Source: JANMCE01 sp963791625 (GTDB lineage: Bacteria > Actinomycetota > Acidimicrobiia > Acidimicrobiales > Ilumatobacteraceae). Taken from it: a stretch of DNA of 64,000 nt. The position numbers were made by a program, and so were the translations under genes. The notes under the pieces are model-generated. The model was not told the origin of the DNA. It saw only the letters and a program-made list of their open reading frames with translations, and ran no database searches. The stretch is from positions 186,001 through 250,000 of the forward strand of contig CAWBTA010000005.1 in assembly GCA_963791625.1 (NCBI GenBank). Direction: 5' to 3'. This document shows positions 25,214-34,106 of this stretch, in pieces; positions within the stretch are counted from its first letter, which is position 1; every line of letters starts with the position of its first letter.

Positions 25214-26362
25214 ATGCAAGGCAAGAAAATCAAGCTTCTGGCTCTTACCGCCAGCGGCGTCCTCGTTATGGCCGCTTGCGGCAGCAGCAAAGCCAAGGTG
25301 ACCGCCGCGGCCCCAACTACGGCGCCCGCGACCGCAACGACAGCCGCTGCTGCAGGCGCAACCACAGCTGCTCCAGCCGGCGGCACACCGTCGTGGTGCG
25401 GCTCGAAGCAGATCAAGCTCGGTTTCACCGACGGTTTCGGTGGCAACAGCTGGCGTCTCGTCACAACGGCGGCAGCAAGGGACGAAGCCTCAAAGTGCAA
25501 GAGCGTCACCAGCATCGACTACGCCGACGGCCAGGGCGACACCCAGAAGGCCATCTCCGACATCCAGGGCATGGTCGCCAAGGGTGTCAACGCACTCGTC
25601 GTCTTCCCGGATGCCGGTAAGGCAATCCTTCCGGCGCTCCAGAGTGCGTACAAGGCCAAGGTTGTCACGGTTCCCTACCGTGTTACCCCGGGCGGCACCG
25701 CTGGCACCGACTTCGACAAGTTCATCGACTCCGACTTCAAGGCGGCCGGCAAGATGTGGGGCGACTGGATCCTCAAGAACCTCCCCGCTGGTGGCAACGT
25801 CTTGATGCTCAGCGGCCCGGCCGGTAACAGCCAGGGTGTGCTCGAGGCCGAAGGTCTGGCCGAAACGCTCAAGGGTGGCAAGTACACCATGATTGGTGAC
25901 CAGCCGTTCTCGGCCACCAACTGGGACCCGGCTGAGACGCAGAAGGTGCTCACCGCTGCCATCGCGAAGAACCCGAAGATCGACGTCATCGTTTCCGACT
26001 TCGGTCCGTCGCTCGTCGGCGCACTGCCCGAGTTCGAAAAGAGCGGTCGCTCCATCCCGGCGCTCGCCACCTCGGACGGCAACGCCCTCGCTTGCTTCTG
26101 GGTCGATCACAAGGACAAGAACCCCGACTTCAAGCTCATGACCATCTCGACGCAGAACGACCATGCCCGTCTGGCCATCCAGTGGGCTGTTGCCCTTGCT
26201 ACCGGAGGAACCAAGCCGAAGGACGAGATCTACCCGAACAAGCTGTTCGAAGACTCTGTCACGAACACGCCGAGCCCGGTGACCTGCCGCAAGGACCTGT
26301 CGCCGTCGATCTACCTGTCGGCCGAGATGTCGGGCGACGAGCAGAACAAGCTCATCAAGTAA
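25214..26362 (+). CDS. ABC transporter substrate-binding lipoprotein (type I, sugar-binding family)
   Basis: 382 residues. The signal peptide ends at a lipobox (ASGVLVMAAC), so the mature protein is anchored by the Cys. A low-complexity Thr/Ala/Pro tether (about residues 30-60) follows, then a Peripla_BP_4 type domain: IKLGFTDGFGGNSWRLVTTA, IDYADGQGDTQKAISDIQGM, NALVVFPDAGKAILPALQSA, NVLMLSGPAGNSQGVLEAEG, IDVIVSDFGPSLVGALPEFE. The start at 25214 follows GAAAGGA. It presents substrate to the permeases encoded on either side. The ligand cannot be read from sequence, though the family usually binds pentoses, hexoses, polyols or autoinducer-like sugars. Confidence 0.88.
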   Translation: MQGKKIKLLALTASGVLVMAACGSSKAKVTAAAPTTAPATATTAAAAGATTAAPAGGTPSWCGSKQIKLGFTDGFGGNSWRLVTTAAARDEASKCKSVTSIDYADGQGDTQKAISDIQGMVAKGVNALVVFPDAGKAILPALQSAYKAKVVTVPYRVTPGGTAGTDFDKFIDSDFKAAGKMWGDWILKNLPAGGNVLMLSGPAGNSQGVLEAEGLAETLKGGKYTMIGDQPFSATNWDPAETQKVLTAAIAKNPKIDVIVSDFGPSLVGALPEFEKSGRSIPALATSDGNALACFWVDHKDKNPDFKLMTISTQNDHARLAIQWAVALATGGTKPKDEIYPNKLFEDSVTNTPSPVTCRKDLSPSIYLSAEMSGDEQNKLIK

Positions 26363-26376
26363 CAGTTACCACCGCA

Positions 26377-26413
26377 CGCAGGTCGGGATCGGAACATCCG
26401 GTCCCGACCTGCG
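26377..26413 (+). terminator. Stable hairpin after the binding-protein gene
   Basis: CGCAGGTCGGGA pairs with TCCCGACCTGCG and continues as TCGG/CCGG around the loop AACAT, giving 16 bp with one G-T pair. There is no T-run, so rather than a full terminator it may stabilise the upstream mRNA or lower expression of the ATPase-permease gene that starts 37 bp later. Confidence 0.6.
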
Positions 26414-26450
26414 GCACTTGTTTCCCGACCGACTTTGCTGAGGATTCCCG

Positions 26451-28934
26451 TTGACCGCTGACACCATCGTAGAAACAGGCCATCCGACGATGGTGCTCTC
26501 GGGCACCTCGAAGTCGTATGCCGGTGTCGCCGCTCTCACCAACGTCTCGCTCGAGATCCTGCCGGGTGAAGTTCACGCCCTCCTTGGTGAGAATGGGGCC
26601 GGTAAGTCAACGCTCATCAACGTGGCATCCGGAATCACGGTTCCCGACGCCGGAGCGATGTCCTTCGAAGGCGTCGCCATTCACGGTCTCACCCCGGTTC
26701 GTGCCGCTGCGCTCGGCATCGCCACCGTGCACCAGCATCCAGCCGTATTGCCTGATATGACGGTGGCCGAAAACATTCGCGTTGCGGTCCCGAGCCGGTT
26801 CCTCGGTAGTGATGTCACCGGCGCCATGCGCAACATGCTCGACGACGTCGGGTTCACCGCACACCTCGAAGACCGAGTCGATGCGCTCTCGGTCGCCCAG
26901 AAGCATCTGCTTGAACTGGCGAAGGCGCTGGTCGGAAAACCCCGCCTGCTCATCCTTGACGAGCCCACTGCGCCGCTCGGCGAAGAGTCCGTCGAGATGC
27001 TCTTCAATCGCGTCCGCTCCGTTACCAGCGGCGGCACTGCGGTCGTCTACATCACCCACCGCTTGGCCGAGGTCCGCGAGATCGCCGACCGGGTCACTGT
27101 CCTTCGTGACGGCCATTCCCTCGGCACGTTCAAGGTCGACGAGATCAGCGATGCCGAATTGCTCGCCCTCATCGTGGGCCGCAAGCTCGAGTCCACCTTT
27201 CCTCCGAAGGTCACCGCCGAACCGGGTCAACTGCCGGTTCTCGTCGTCGCCAACCTGAGCGGCCGCGGCTTTTCCGAAATCAGCATCGAGGCTGCCGTCG
27301 GCGAAATCGTGGGCGTTGCCGGGATCGTGGGCAATGGCCAGAGCGCGGTGCTGCGGGCTCTGACCGGCCACGAGGGTTTCACCGGAACCGTGCGAGTTGC
27401 CGACCGCACGCTCACCATGAAAGACCTCCGATCGGAGGCGGCGTACATGCCAGCCGATCGTCACGCCGAAGGACTCATGATGAGCCTGTCGGTTCGAGAG
27501 AACGCCGCCGTGAGCGCGTTGAACCGGCTACGACGTGGCCTGCTCTTGAGTCGGCGCCGGGAAGTCGAGCTCGTCTCGCTAGAATTGTCGTCGCTCGACG
27601 TGAAGGCGGCCTCGCTCGACTCTGTCGTATCGTCGCTGTCGGGCGGTAACCAGCAGAAGGTTGTTATGGCGCGTGCTCTCATGGCCGAGCCTGCGATGCT
27701 TGTGGCCGACGAACCGACCCAGGGCGTCGACGTCGGGGCCCGGGCCGAGATCTACCGCCTGTTGCGCGAGGTATCGGCCCGCGGCGTTCCCGTCGTCGTG
27801 GCCTCGTCGGATACGAAGGAGCTCGAGGGTTTGTGCGACCGCGTGCTCGTCATGTCCCGAGGCGAGACGGTGGCGGTGCTCGACGGTGAGCGTGTCACCG
27901 AAGAGAACATCCTGCACGCGGCCATGAACGCCGACGCCCACAAGAAGTCGCTGCTCGTTCAGGGCACGACCAAGGCTCAGCGATTCCTCAAAGGTGACTA
28001 CTCGCCGGTAGCCATCCTGGCCCTCCTCATGGTGCTCCTCGCGATGTACCTGAGGATCCGAAACGATCGCTATCTCGCATCGTTCAACCTCTCCACCATG
28101 ATGCTCGCTGGCGCTGCCCTCGGCTTCATCGCCCTCGGCCAGACCGTCGCCCTGCTCCTCGGAGGTATCGACCTGTCGGTCGGGCCGTTGGCAGGCTTTC
28201 TCGTTGTGGTGGGTTCGTTCTTCGTGAATGACCAGAAGTCGGTGGCGTTTTGGATAGTCGGCTTGCTGCTGATGCTGCTGGCCGCGAGTGCACTCGGTCT
28301 CGTCAACGGATCGCTCATCAGGTTCGGCAAGTTCACACCGGTCGCTGCCACGCTCACCACGTATATCGCTCTCCAGGGGCTCAGTTTCGTGCTGCGTGAC
28401 AAGCCCGGCGGCAACATCGCTCCGTCATTCACCGACAAGATTCAGTCGTCCGTCGGGCCCTTCCCCATCGTGTTTCTCCTCTTCGTTGCCACCGCGGTTG
28501 CGTTGGAGTTTGGGTTGCGCCGCACCCAATGGGGTCATCGACTGCGGGCGGTTGGTTCGAACGAAGAGTCGGCTCGAAAGGTTGGCGTGAAGGTTTCGCG
28601 CACGATCCTGTCGGGCTATGTCCTCGTGTCGGTGCTCGTGTTCGTCGGCTCGGTGGTGCTGTTGCAGCAACTCGGAATCGGCGACGCCCGCCAGGGCATC
28701 GGCTTCACCCTCAGTGCAATCACCGCAGTCGTCCTCGGTGGAACGAGCCTGCTCGGCGGGCGCGGCACGTTCATCGGCACTCTGTTCGGTGTCGGTCTCT
28801 CGATTCAGGTCACTCGCGCCACCACGTTCCTGTCGCTCACCGATACGTGGACCCGCTTCTTCCAGGGCGCCCTGCTGGCCGTTGCAGCCCTCATCTACAC
28901 GCTCCTGCGCAGCAGACGCTCAGCCGTGGCCTGA
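26451..28934 (+). CDS. Sugar ABC transporter: two ATPase domains fused to a permease (RbsA-RbsC fusion)
   Basis: 827 residues. The first nucleotide-binding domain (about 12-240) has Walker A GENGAGKST, a degenerate signature LSVAQKHLLELAKAL and Walker B LLILDEPT. The second (about 255-495) lacks a proper Walker A (VGIVGNGQSA) but has the signature LSGGNQQKVVMARALM and MLVADEPTQGVDVGA, as in RbsA/MglA. From about 515 a complete permease follows: FNLSTMMLAGAALGFIALGQ, LLLGGIDLSVGPLAGFLVVV, TAVVLGGTSLLGGRGTF. RbsA and RbsC are normally separate, so one polypeptide carries both ATPase sites and one transmembrane half. TTG start at 26451 behind GAGG. It completes the importer with the permease at 24129 and lipoprotein at 25214. 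Confidence 0.9.
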   Translation: MTADTIVETGHPTMVLSGTSKSYAGVAALTNVSLEILPGEVHALLGENGAGKSTLINVASGITVPDAGAMSFEGVAIHGLTPVRAAALGIATVHQHPAVLPDMTVAENIRVAVPSRFLGSDVTGAMRNMLDDVGFTAHLEDRVDALSVAQKHLLELAKALVGKPRLLILDEPTAPLGEESVEMLFNRVRSVTSGGTAVVYITHRLAEVREIADRVTVLRDGHSLGTFKVDEISDAELLALIVGRKLESTFPPKVTAEPGQLPVLVVANLSGRGFSEISIEAAVGEIVGVAGIVGNGQSAVLRALTGHEGFTGTVRVADRTLTMKDLRSEAAYMPADRHAEGLMMSLSVRENAAVSALNRLRRGLLLSRRREVELVSLELSSLDVKAASLDSVVSSLSGGNQQKVVMARALMAEPAMLVADEPTQGVDVGARAEIYRLLREVSARGVPVVVASSDTKELEGLCDRVLVMSRGETVAVLDGERVTEENILHAAMNADAHKKSLLVQGTTKAQRFLKGDYSPVAILALLMVLLAMYLRIRNDRYLASFNLSTMMLAGAALGFIALGQTVALLLGGIDLSVGPLAGFLVVVGSFFVNDQKSVAFWIVGLLLMLLAASALGLVNGSLIRFGKFTPVAATLTTYIALQGLSFVLRDKPGGNIAPSFTDKIQSSVGPFPIVFLLFVATAVALEFGLRRTQWGHRLRAVGSNEESARKVGVKVSRTILSGYVLVSVLVFVGSVVLLQQLGIGDARQGIGFTLSAITAVVLGGTSLLGGRGTFIGTLFGVGLSIQVTRATTFLSLTDTWTRFFQGALLAVAALIYTLLRSRRSAVA

Positions 28935-29000
28935 GCCCTGCTCACACCGGTCACCTTCTCGCTCACTCAATCGATCCATCATCATCTCAAGGAGGAAAAC

Positions 29001-30074
29001 ATGCGCGCTGCGCGGTTCTACGGACAGCACGACATCCGTATCGAAGAGGTTCCCGTTCCCATGATCCACGAGGCCGACGAGGTCTTGGTCGAAGTGCTGT
29101 GGTGCGGCATCTGCGGCACCGATCTGCACGAGTACATGGTCGGCCCGATCGTCACACCCGTCACTCCACACCGGCTCACGGGCGCGATGCTTCCCCAAAC
29201 GCTCGGTCACGAGTTCTCGGCCCGGGTGGTCGAGATAGGCAAAGCGGTGACCGACATGAAAGTGGGCGACCGGGTCGCCATCATGCCCGCTATCGTGTGT
29301 ACCCGTTGCGAATGGTGTCGTCGCGGCCTCGGGCATCTCTGCACCAAGTTCGCGTGCACCGGTCTCAGCGCGGAAACCGGTGGTCTGAGCCAGTACGCTG
29401 TCCTCAAGGACTATCAGCTCGCTGTTCTTCCTGACACCGTGAGCGATATCGAAGGCGCCGTTGTCGAACCCGCGTCGGTTGCTGCATACGGCGTCGACCG
29501 CACCGGCCTGAAAGGCGGCGACGTGGTGCTGGTCACCGGTGCCGGCCCGATCGGCATCCTCTCGGCCATGTATGCCAGTGCCATCGGCGCATCAACCGTC
29601 ATCATCTCCGAACCCAATCCACACCGGGCCGCGCTGGCCCGTGCCATGGACATCGGCCCGGTCATCGACCCCACCAGCGGCGGGCTCGCGTCGCTTGTCG
29701 GCGACTTGACCGGCGGACTCGGCATCGACATCGGCGTTGAGTGCTCTGGCACCAGCCCGGGTCTAGCGGCGTGCATTTCTCACGCTCGACCGCGGGGCAC
29801 TGTTGTGCAGACCGGGTTGCACACCAAGCCCGCCACGCTCGACGCGATGGCCCTCTCCGAACGTGACATCACCCTCGTTGGCAGCTGGTGCTACCTCATC
29901 ACCGACTGGCCCCGCGTGATCCGGCTGATCGCCTCTGGCAAGTACCCGGTCGCCAAGGCAGTCACGACCAACATCGCACTGGCTGATGTGGTCACCAAGG
30001 GATTCGACGTGCTGGTCGACCCGATGGGTGACCAACTGAAGGTTCTGGTCCAGCCCGAATACGCAACCCGCTAG
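29001..30074 (+). CDS. Zinc alcohol dehydrogenase, (R,R)-butanediol dehydrogenase-like
   Basis: 357 residues. Zinc ligands are in GICGTDLHEYMVGP and TLGHEFSARVVEIG; the four structural Cys lie in CTRCEWCRRGLGHLC, and VTGAGPIGILSAMYAS is the nucleotide site. The insert IVTPVTPHRLTGAMLP before GHE is typical of the 2,3-butanediol dehydrogenase branch, which converts acetoin and butanediol. That fits the acetoin-dehydrogenase-like E1 subunits encoded 2 kb downstream. Strong ribosome site AAGGAGG, 5 bases before the ATG. Substrate assignment is inference; sugar alcohols or other vicinal diols are alternatives. Confidence 0.85.
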   Translation: MRAARFYGQHDIRIEEVPVPMIHEADEVLVEVLWCGICGTDLHEYMVGPIVTPVTPHRLTGAMLPQTLGHEFSARVVEIGKAVTDMKVGDRVAIMPAIVCTRCEWCRRGLGHLCTKFACTGLSAETGGLSQYAVLKDYQLAVLPDTVSDIEGAVVEPASVAAYGVDRTGLKGGDVVLVTGAGPIGILSAMYASAIGASTVIISEPNPHRAALARAMDIGPVIDPTSGGLASLVGDLTGGLGIDIGVECSGTSPGLAACISHARPRGTVVQTGLHTKPATLDAMALSERDITLVGSWCYLITDWPRVIRLIASGKYPVAKAVTTNIALADVVTKGFDVLVDPMGDQLKVLVQPEYATR

Positions 30075-30083
30075 GAGCCATTC

Positions 30084-30620
30084 ATGACACTCAAGAGCAT
30101 CCATCACGTGGGTCTGATCGTGAAAGATCTTGACCGGTCGATCTACTTCTACCACGACATTTTGGGCCTCTCGTTCGCGAATGAGCCGACGCCATGGTTC
30201 GAAGGACCAGAGCTCGAAATCGGCGTCGGCGTACCCGGCGCGAAACTCCGTCAGGTCACCCTTTGGGTGGGCGAGAACTCCACGCTCGAACTGCTCGAGT
30301 ACGCGAACCGTCCCGAACACAGCACGAAGCCGGTGCCGAACAACTACATGGGCGCGGCCCATGTGTGCTTCGAGGTCGACGACGTCTACGCGAAGAAGGC
30401 CGAACTGGAAGCCCACGGTGTGACGTTCTACTCCGATGTGAATGTTGTTGATGAAGGACCACTCGCCGGGTGGCGTTGGGTCTACTTCAGTGACCCCGAC
30501 GGCCTCGCCCTCGAACTCAACCAGATCGCGTACTACCTGAAGGACGAGCGGGACCGGGCATCAGCCGAGTATCTGCGCACCCGCCCATCCCTCGCCGAGG
30601 TCGAAGCCCGGCTCAAGTAG
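30084..30620 (+). CDS. VOC-family metalloprotein (glyoxalase/dioxygenase fold)
   Basis: 178 residues with a single pair of beta-alpha-beta-beta-beta modules: IHHVGLIVKDLDRSIYFYHD (first His ligand), LELLEYANRPE (Glu ligand), AHVCFEVDDVYAKKAELEAH (second His), WRWVYFSDPDGLALELNQ (second Glu). This is the glyoxalase I/methylmalonyl-CoA epimerase pattern of metal ligands. The C-terminal helix (about 30 residues) is longer than usual. It begins 9 bp after the dehydrogenase gene and is followed by the M24 peptidase gene, so it is part of the operon; it may epimerise or isomerise an intermediate. The exact reaction is unknown. Confidence 0.78.
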   Translation: MTLKSIHHVGLIVKDLDRSIYFYHDILGLSFANEPTPWFEGPELEIGVGVPGAKLRQVTLWVGENSTLELLEYANRPEHSTKPVPNNYMGAAHVCFEVDDVYAKKAELEAHGVTFYSDVNVVDEGPLAGWRWVYFSDPDGLALELNQIAYYLKDERDRASAEYLRTRPSLAEVEARLK

Positions 30621-30692
30621 TCCCGCGTCAGCCACCGTCTCACCGCAGCCTCCGGCTGCAATCCCCCGAACTGCCACGAACAAGGAGATCAC

Positions 30693-32080
30693 ATGGGTTC
30701 GCCCACGTACGGAACAATGAACGTCGATTGGGAAAATCGACTCAACATGGATCGACTCCGTGAGGAGCGTTTGGCGAAGCTGAAGGTCGAGCTCGACAAA
30801 TCGAGCCTCGGCGCGCTCCTTACGTTCGATTTCCACAACATCCGGTACATGACATCGACGCACATCGGTACATGGGCCATGGACAAGATGATCCGCTTCG
30901 CGGTGCTGCCTCGTGGCGGTGCGCCCGTGCTGTGGGACTTCGGCTCGGCCGCTCGTCACCATCAGTTGCACACACCGTGGCTCGACAAGGCTCACGTGCA
31001 TCTTCCCGAAAACGGGCGCGTTCATGATCACCACACCCGTCAGCACTACGGGGCGCGCGCCGGCATTTCTACCTTGCGTGGCGCAATCTCGCCGAACGCC
31101 GGCCGAGCGCACGACGTGGCAAAAAGGTCTATGACGTCCTCGCCGACTACGGGTTGATCGGCCAGCCGATCGGTGTCGACATCATCGAGCCTTCGGTGCT
31201 GTTCGCACTTCAGGACATGGGTATCCCGGTCGTTGATGGCCAGCAAGTGTTCCTCGAAGCGCGGCGCATCAAGACGATCGACGAGATCGGTCTGCTGACC
31301 CAGGCTGCGTCGATGGTCGACGCCGCGTACGAGCAGCTCTACCAATTCCTGCAGCCCGGCGTGAAGGAGAACGAGTGTGTCGGCCTCGTCAGCAAGGTGC
31401 TGTACGACCTTGGCTCCGAGCACGTCGAGGGCGTCAACGCCATCTCGGGCGAGCGGTGCTCACCGCACCCACACGTGTTTTCCGACCGGGTGATTCGCCC
31501 CGGCGACCCCGCCTTCTTCGATGTGTTGCACAGCTTCATGGGCTACCGCACCTGCTACTACCGCACGTTCGCGGTGGGCAGCGCCTCGCGAGCCCAACAA
31601 GAGGCCTACAAGATCTGCCGTAACTACATGGACCAAGCGATTGCACTCGTGAAGCCGGGCGCCACCACCGCCGACATCGTCAGTGTGTGGCCGACCGCAC
31701 AAGAGTTCGGTTTCCCCGACGAAGAGGCGGCGTTCGCGCTGCAGTACGGCCATGGCGTCGGCCTCAGCATTTGGGAACGGCCGGTGTTCAGCAGGCTGAC
31801 CTCGCTCGATCATCCCGAGACCCTGGAAGAGGGCATGGTGTTCGCGCTCGAGACGTACTGGCCGGCCTCCGACGGATGGGGCGCGGCACGCATCGAGGAA
31901 GAACTCATCGTCACCGCGACCGGTTGCGAAGTGATCACGAAGTTCCCGGCTGAAGACCTGCTCGTGGCCGGTCGCCGCTACTTCACGACAGGCGGAGAGC
32001 TGCCAAAGTTGCGCGACAGCCAATCGCATCGCAACACCGAGCCGTTCCTCTCCACCCAGAGCGGGCTGGTCCTCCCATGA
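30693..32080 (+). pseudogene. M24-family peptidase/creatinase-like protein, one frameshift
   Basis: N-terminal creatinase-type domain: NMDRLREERLAKLKVELDKS, LGALLTFDFHNIRYMTSTHI. The C-terminal pita-bread domain has FFDVLHSFMGYRTCYYRTFA, ALQYGHGVGLSIWERPVFS and EEGMVFALETYWP. Metal-site residues are partly replaced: the usual D-x10-D pair reads FDVLHSFMGYRT, with only the first Asp. The protein may therefore be a non-peptidase family member such as DMSP lyase- or creatinase-like enzymes. The frame breaks in a run of five A near 31,120; one extra A would give KKVYDVLADYG and a continuous protein. The length, two bases above a multiple of three, agrees with one missing base. It overlaps the next gene by 4 bp (ATGA). 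Confidence 0.75.
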
Positions 32081-33141
32081 GGGTTCCGCTCGCAGAGCAC
32101 GCGTATGGCGCCCACCAAATGGTGATGGCGCCCACCGACCAGACTCAGCAGGACGGTGCCGATATCGCGCTCGATGTCCGCCTGGCGATGTACACAAGGC
32201 TCAACGACATCCGGCAGTTCGGCAAGCGCTCGTACGACCTGTTCATGAAGGGACTCGTCAAGGGCACCACGCACCTGTCGCTCGGTATGGAGGCGGTCGC
32301 CACCGGCTTCGGCACCGCCATGCGGCCCGATGACTACACGTTCGCGACCTATCGCGGTCATGCCCACACACTCGCCCGCGGCGTGCCAATGGGGCCGATC
32401 CTGGCCGAACTGCTCGGACGCCAAAACGGCCTGATGGGCGGCAAAGGCGGTTCGATGCACCTCACCAGTGTCGAGCACGGCGTGATGGGTTCGTACGCAA
32501 TCATCGGCGCTCATCTGGCCATCGCGAACGGTGCCGCCTGGTCGGCCCAGCTTCGCGGCACCGAGCAGGTCGCGACGTGCTTCTTCGGCGACGGCACCAC
32601 CAACATCGGGGCCTTCCACGAGGCGTTGAACTTCGCCGTGATCTACGGCTTGCCGACAGTCTTTGTGTGCGAGAACAACCACTACATGGAGTACACGCCG
32701 ATTCGTGACATCACTGCGGTGCCCCGCCCTGCCGCGGATCGCGCCAGTGCCTACGGGCTCGAACCGATTGTCGTTGATGGTAACGACGCTGACGCCTGCT
32801 ATCTGGCCGCCGTGACCGCCTATGACAAGGCTCGCTCTGGTGGTGGCCCGTCGCTGATCGAAGCGTCGACGTATCGCCATGGCGGCCATTCGCGTGCCGA
32901 CCCGGGAACGTACCGGCCGGCCGAAGAGGTCGAGAGCTGGAAGGGCTACGACCCGATCGCGATCTACCACGGCCGCATGCTGCGGCTCGGTGTCCCCGAA
33001 TCCAATCTTGCGGCCTTGCAAGTGGAAACGGCAGCGCGGGTTGACGCGGCAACGCAAGAGGCGATTGATGGTGCGCTGCCCGACCCGGCCAGCGCGTACA
33101 CGGACGTATGGGCTGATGGAGGCTGGACATGGCGGAACTGA
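32077..33141 (+). CDS. TPP-dependent dehydrogenase E1 alpha subunit (acetoin/pyruvate dehydrogenase type)
   Basis: 354 residues. The TPP motif is FGDGTTNIGAFHEALNFAVI...VCENNHY (GDG...N). Other family marks are GTTHLSLGMEAVATGF, TYRGHAHTLARGVPM, GGKGGSMHLTSVEHG and the phosphorylation-loop-like TYRHGGHSRADPGTYR. With the beta subunit it forms the decarboxylating E1 of acetoin, pyruvate or branched-chain 2-oxoacid dehydrogenase complexes. The ATG at 32077 overlaps the peptidase gene's stop (ATGA); a later ATG at 32119 is also possible. No E2 or E3 gene is in the window, which is unusual for an aco operon. Confidence 0.87.
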   Translation: MRVPLAEHAYGAHQMVMAPTDQTQQDGADIALDVRLAMYTRLNDIRQFGKRSYDLFMKGLVKGTTHLSLGMEAVATGFGTAMRPDDYTFATYRGHAHTLARGVPMGPILAELLGRQNGLMGGKGGSMHLTSVEHGVMGSYAIIGAHLAIANGAAWSAQLRGTEQVATCFFGDGTTNIGAFHEALNFAVIYGLPTVFVCENNHYMEYTPIRDITAVPRPAADRASAYGLEPIVVDGNDADACYLAAVTAYDKARSGGGPSLIEASTYRHGGHSRADPGTYRPAEEVESWKGYDPIAIYHGRMLRLGVPESNLAALQVETAARVDAATQEAIDGALPDPASAYTDVWADGGWTWRN

Positions 33142-34106
33142 CCTATAGAGATGCCGTGTCGCGCGGCATCGCCCAAGAGATGCGACGCGACGAGCGCGTT
33201 GTGCTGATGGGTGAAGACGTTGCCGGTTCGGGCGGTGTGTTCAAGACCACCGTGGGGCTGCTCGACGAGTTCGGACCTCGACGTGTCGTGGACACCCCGA
33301 TCTCGGAGCAGGCGATCCTCGGCGCCATCATGGGCGCGGCCATGACGGGCATCCGACCGATCGCGGAGATCATGTTCTCCGACTTCTTCGCGGTGTGCTG
33401 GGACATGGTGGTCAACGAGATTGCCAAGACCCGTTACATGACCAATGGCCAGGTCACGTTGCCGCTCGTCATCAAGACCGGCAACGGCGGCGGCGTGCGC
33501 TTCGGCGCGCAGCACTCGCAGTCCATCGAGAACTGGGCGATGGCGGTGCCCGGCCTGAAAATCGTCACGCCGTCCACCGGTGCCGACGTCATCGGCCTCA
33601 TGGCTGCGGCGGTGCGGTCGGACGACCCAGTGCTGTTCTTCGAGCACAAGGCGTTGTACTCGACGAAGTGGGAAATTCCCGATGGCGACATCGTCGACTC
33701 GCTCGGCACCGCTCGCATTCGGCGCCCGGGCAAAGATCTCACCATCGTCGCCCTCGGGCTGATGGTGCAGCGGGCATTGGCCGCTGCCGACACTCTTGCA
33801 GCGGTGGGTATCGACGCCGAGGTCATCGACGTTCGTTCGCTCGTGCCGCTCGACACGCAGACCATCCTCAGCTCGGTCGGCAAGACCGGTCACCTGTTCA
33901 CGGTGGAGGAGAACCCGGAGCTGCTCGGCTGGGGAGCACAGATTGCAGCGCTTGCCGCGGACGAGTGCTTCTGGAGTCTCGACGGTCCCATCAAGCGCAT
34001 CACCACACCCCACATTCCGCTACCCGCCGCTGACTCGTTGGAAGACCTCGTGTTGCCGTCGGCAGCGAGCATCGCTGCCACTATCGAAAAGACGATGCAG
34101 ACCTAA
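33129..34106 (+). CDS. TPP-dependent dehydrogenase E1 beta subunit (acetoin/pyruvate dehydrogenase type)
   Basis: 325 residues. The N-terminal domain starts LTYRDAVSRGIAQEMRRDER and VVLMGEDVAGSGGVFKTT (the GED motif that helps bind TPP). PISEQAILGAIMGAAMTG, IAEIMFSDFFAVCWDMVVNE and PGLKIVTPSTGADVIGLMAA are typical. The C-terminal transketolase domain has IDAEVIDVRSLVPLDTQTI and GHLFTVEENPELLGWGAQIA. It overlaps the alpha-subunit gene by 13 bp, so the two are translated together as a heterotetramer. A purely E1-only unit without its own E2 would have to share an E2 encoded elsewhere or work as a decarboxylase. Confidence 0.88.
   Translation: MAELTYRDAVSRGIAQEMRRDERVVLMGEDVAGSGGVFKTTVGLLDEFGPRRVVDTPISEQAILGAIMGAAMTGIRPIAEIMFSDFFAVCWDMVVNEIAKTRYMTNGQVTLPLVIKTGNGGGVRFGAQHSQSIENWAMAVPGLKIVTPSTGADVIGLMAAAVRSDDPVLFFEHKALYSTKWEIPDGDIVDSLGTARIRRPGKDLTIVALGLMVQRALAAADTLAAVGIDAEVIDVRSLVPLDTQTILSSVGKTGHLFTVEENPELLGWGAQIAALAADECFWSLDGPIKRITTPHIPLPAADSLEDLVLPSAASIAATIEKTMQT

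Noticed and set aside
31100..31140. Programmed frameshift in the M24 peptidase gene
   Set aside because: The break is at a run of five A with no slippery heptamer or downstream structure that I can identify. A simple base loss explains it.
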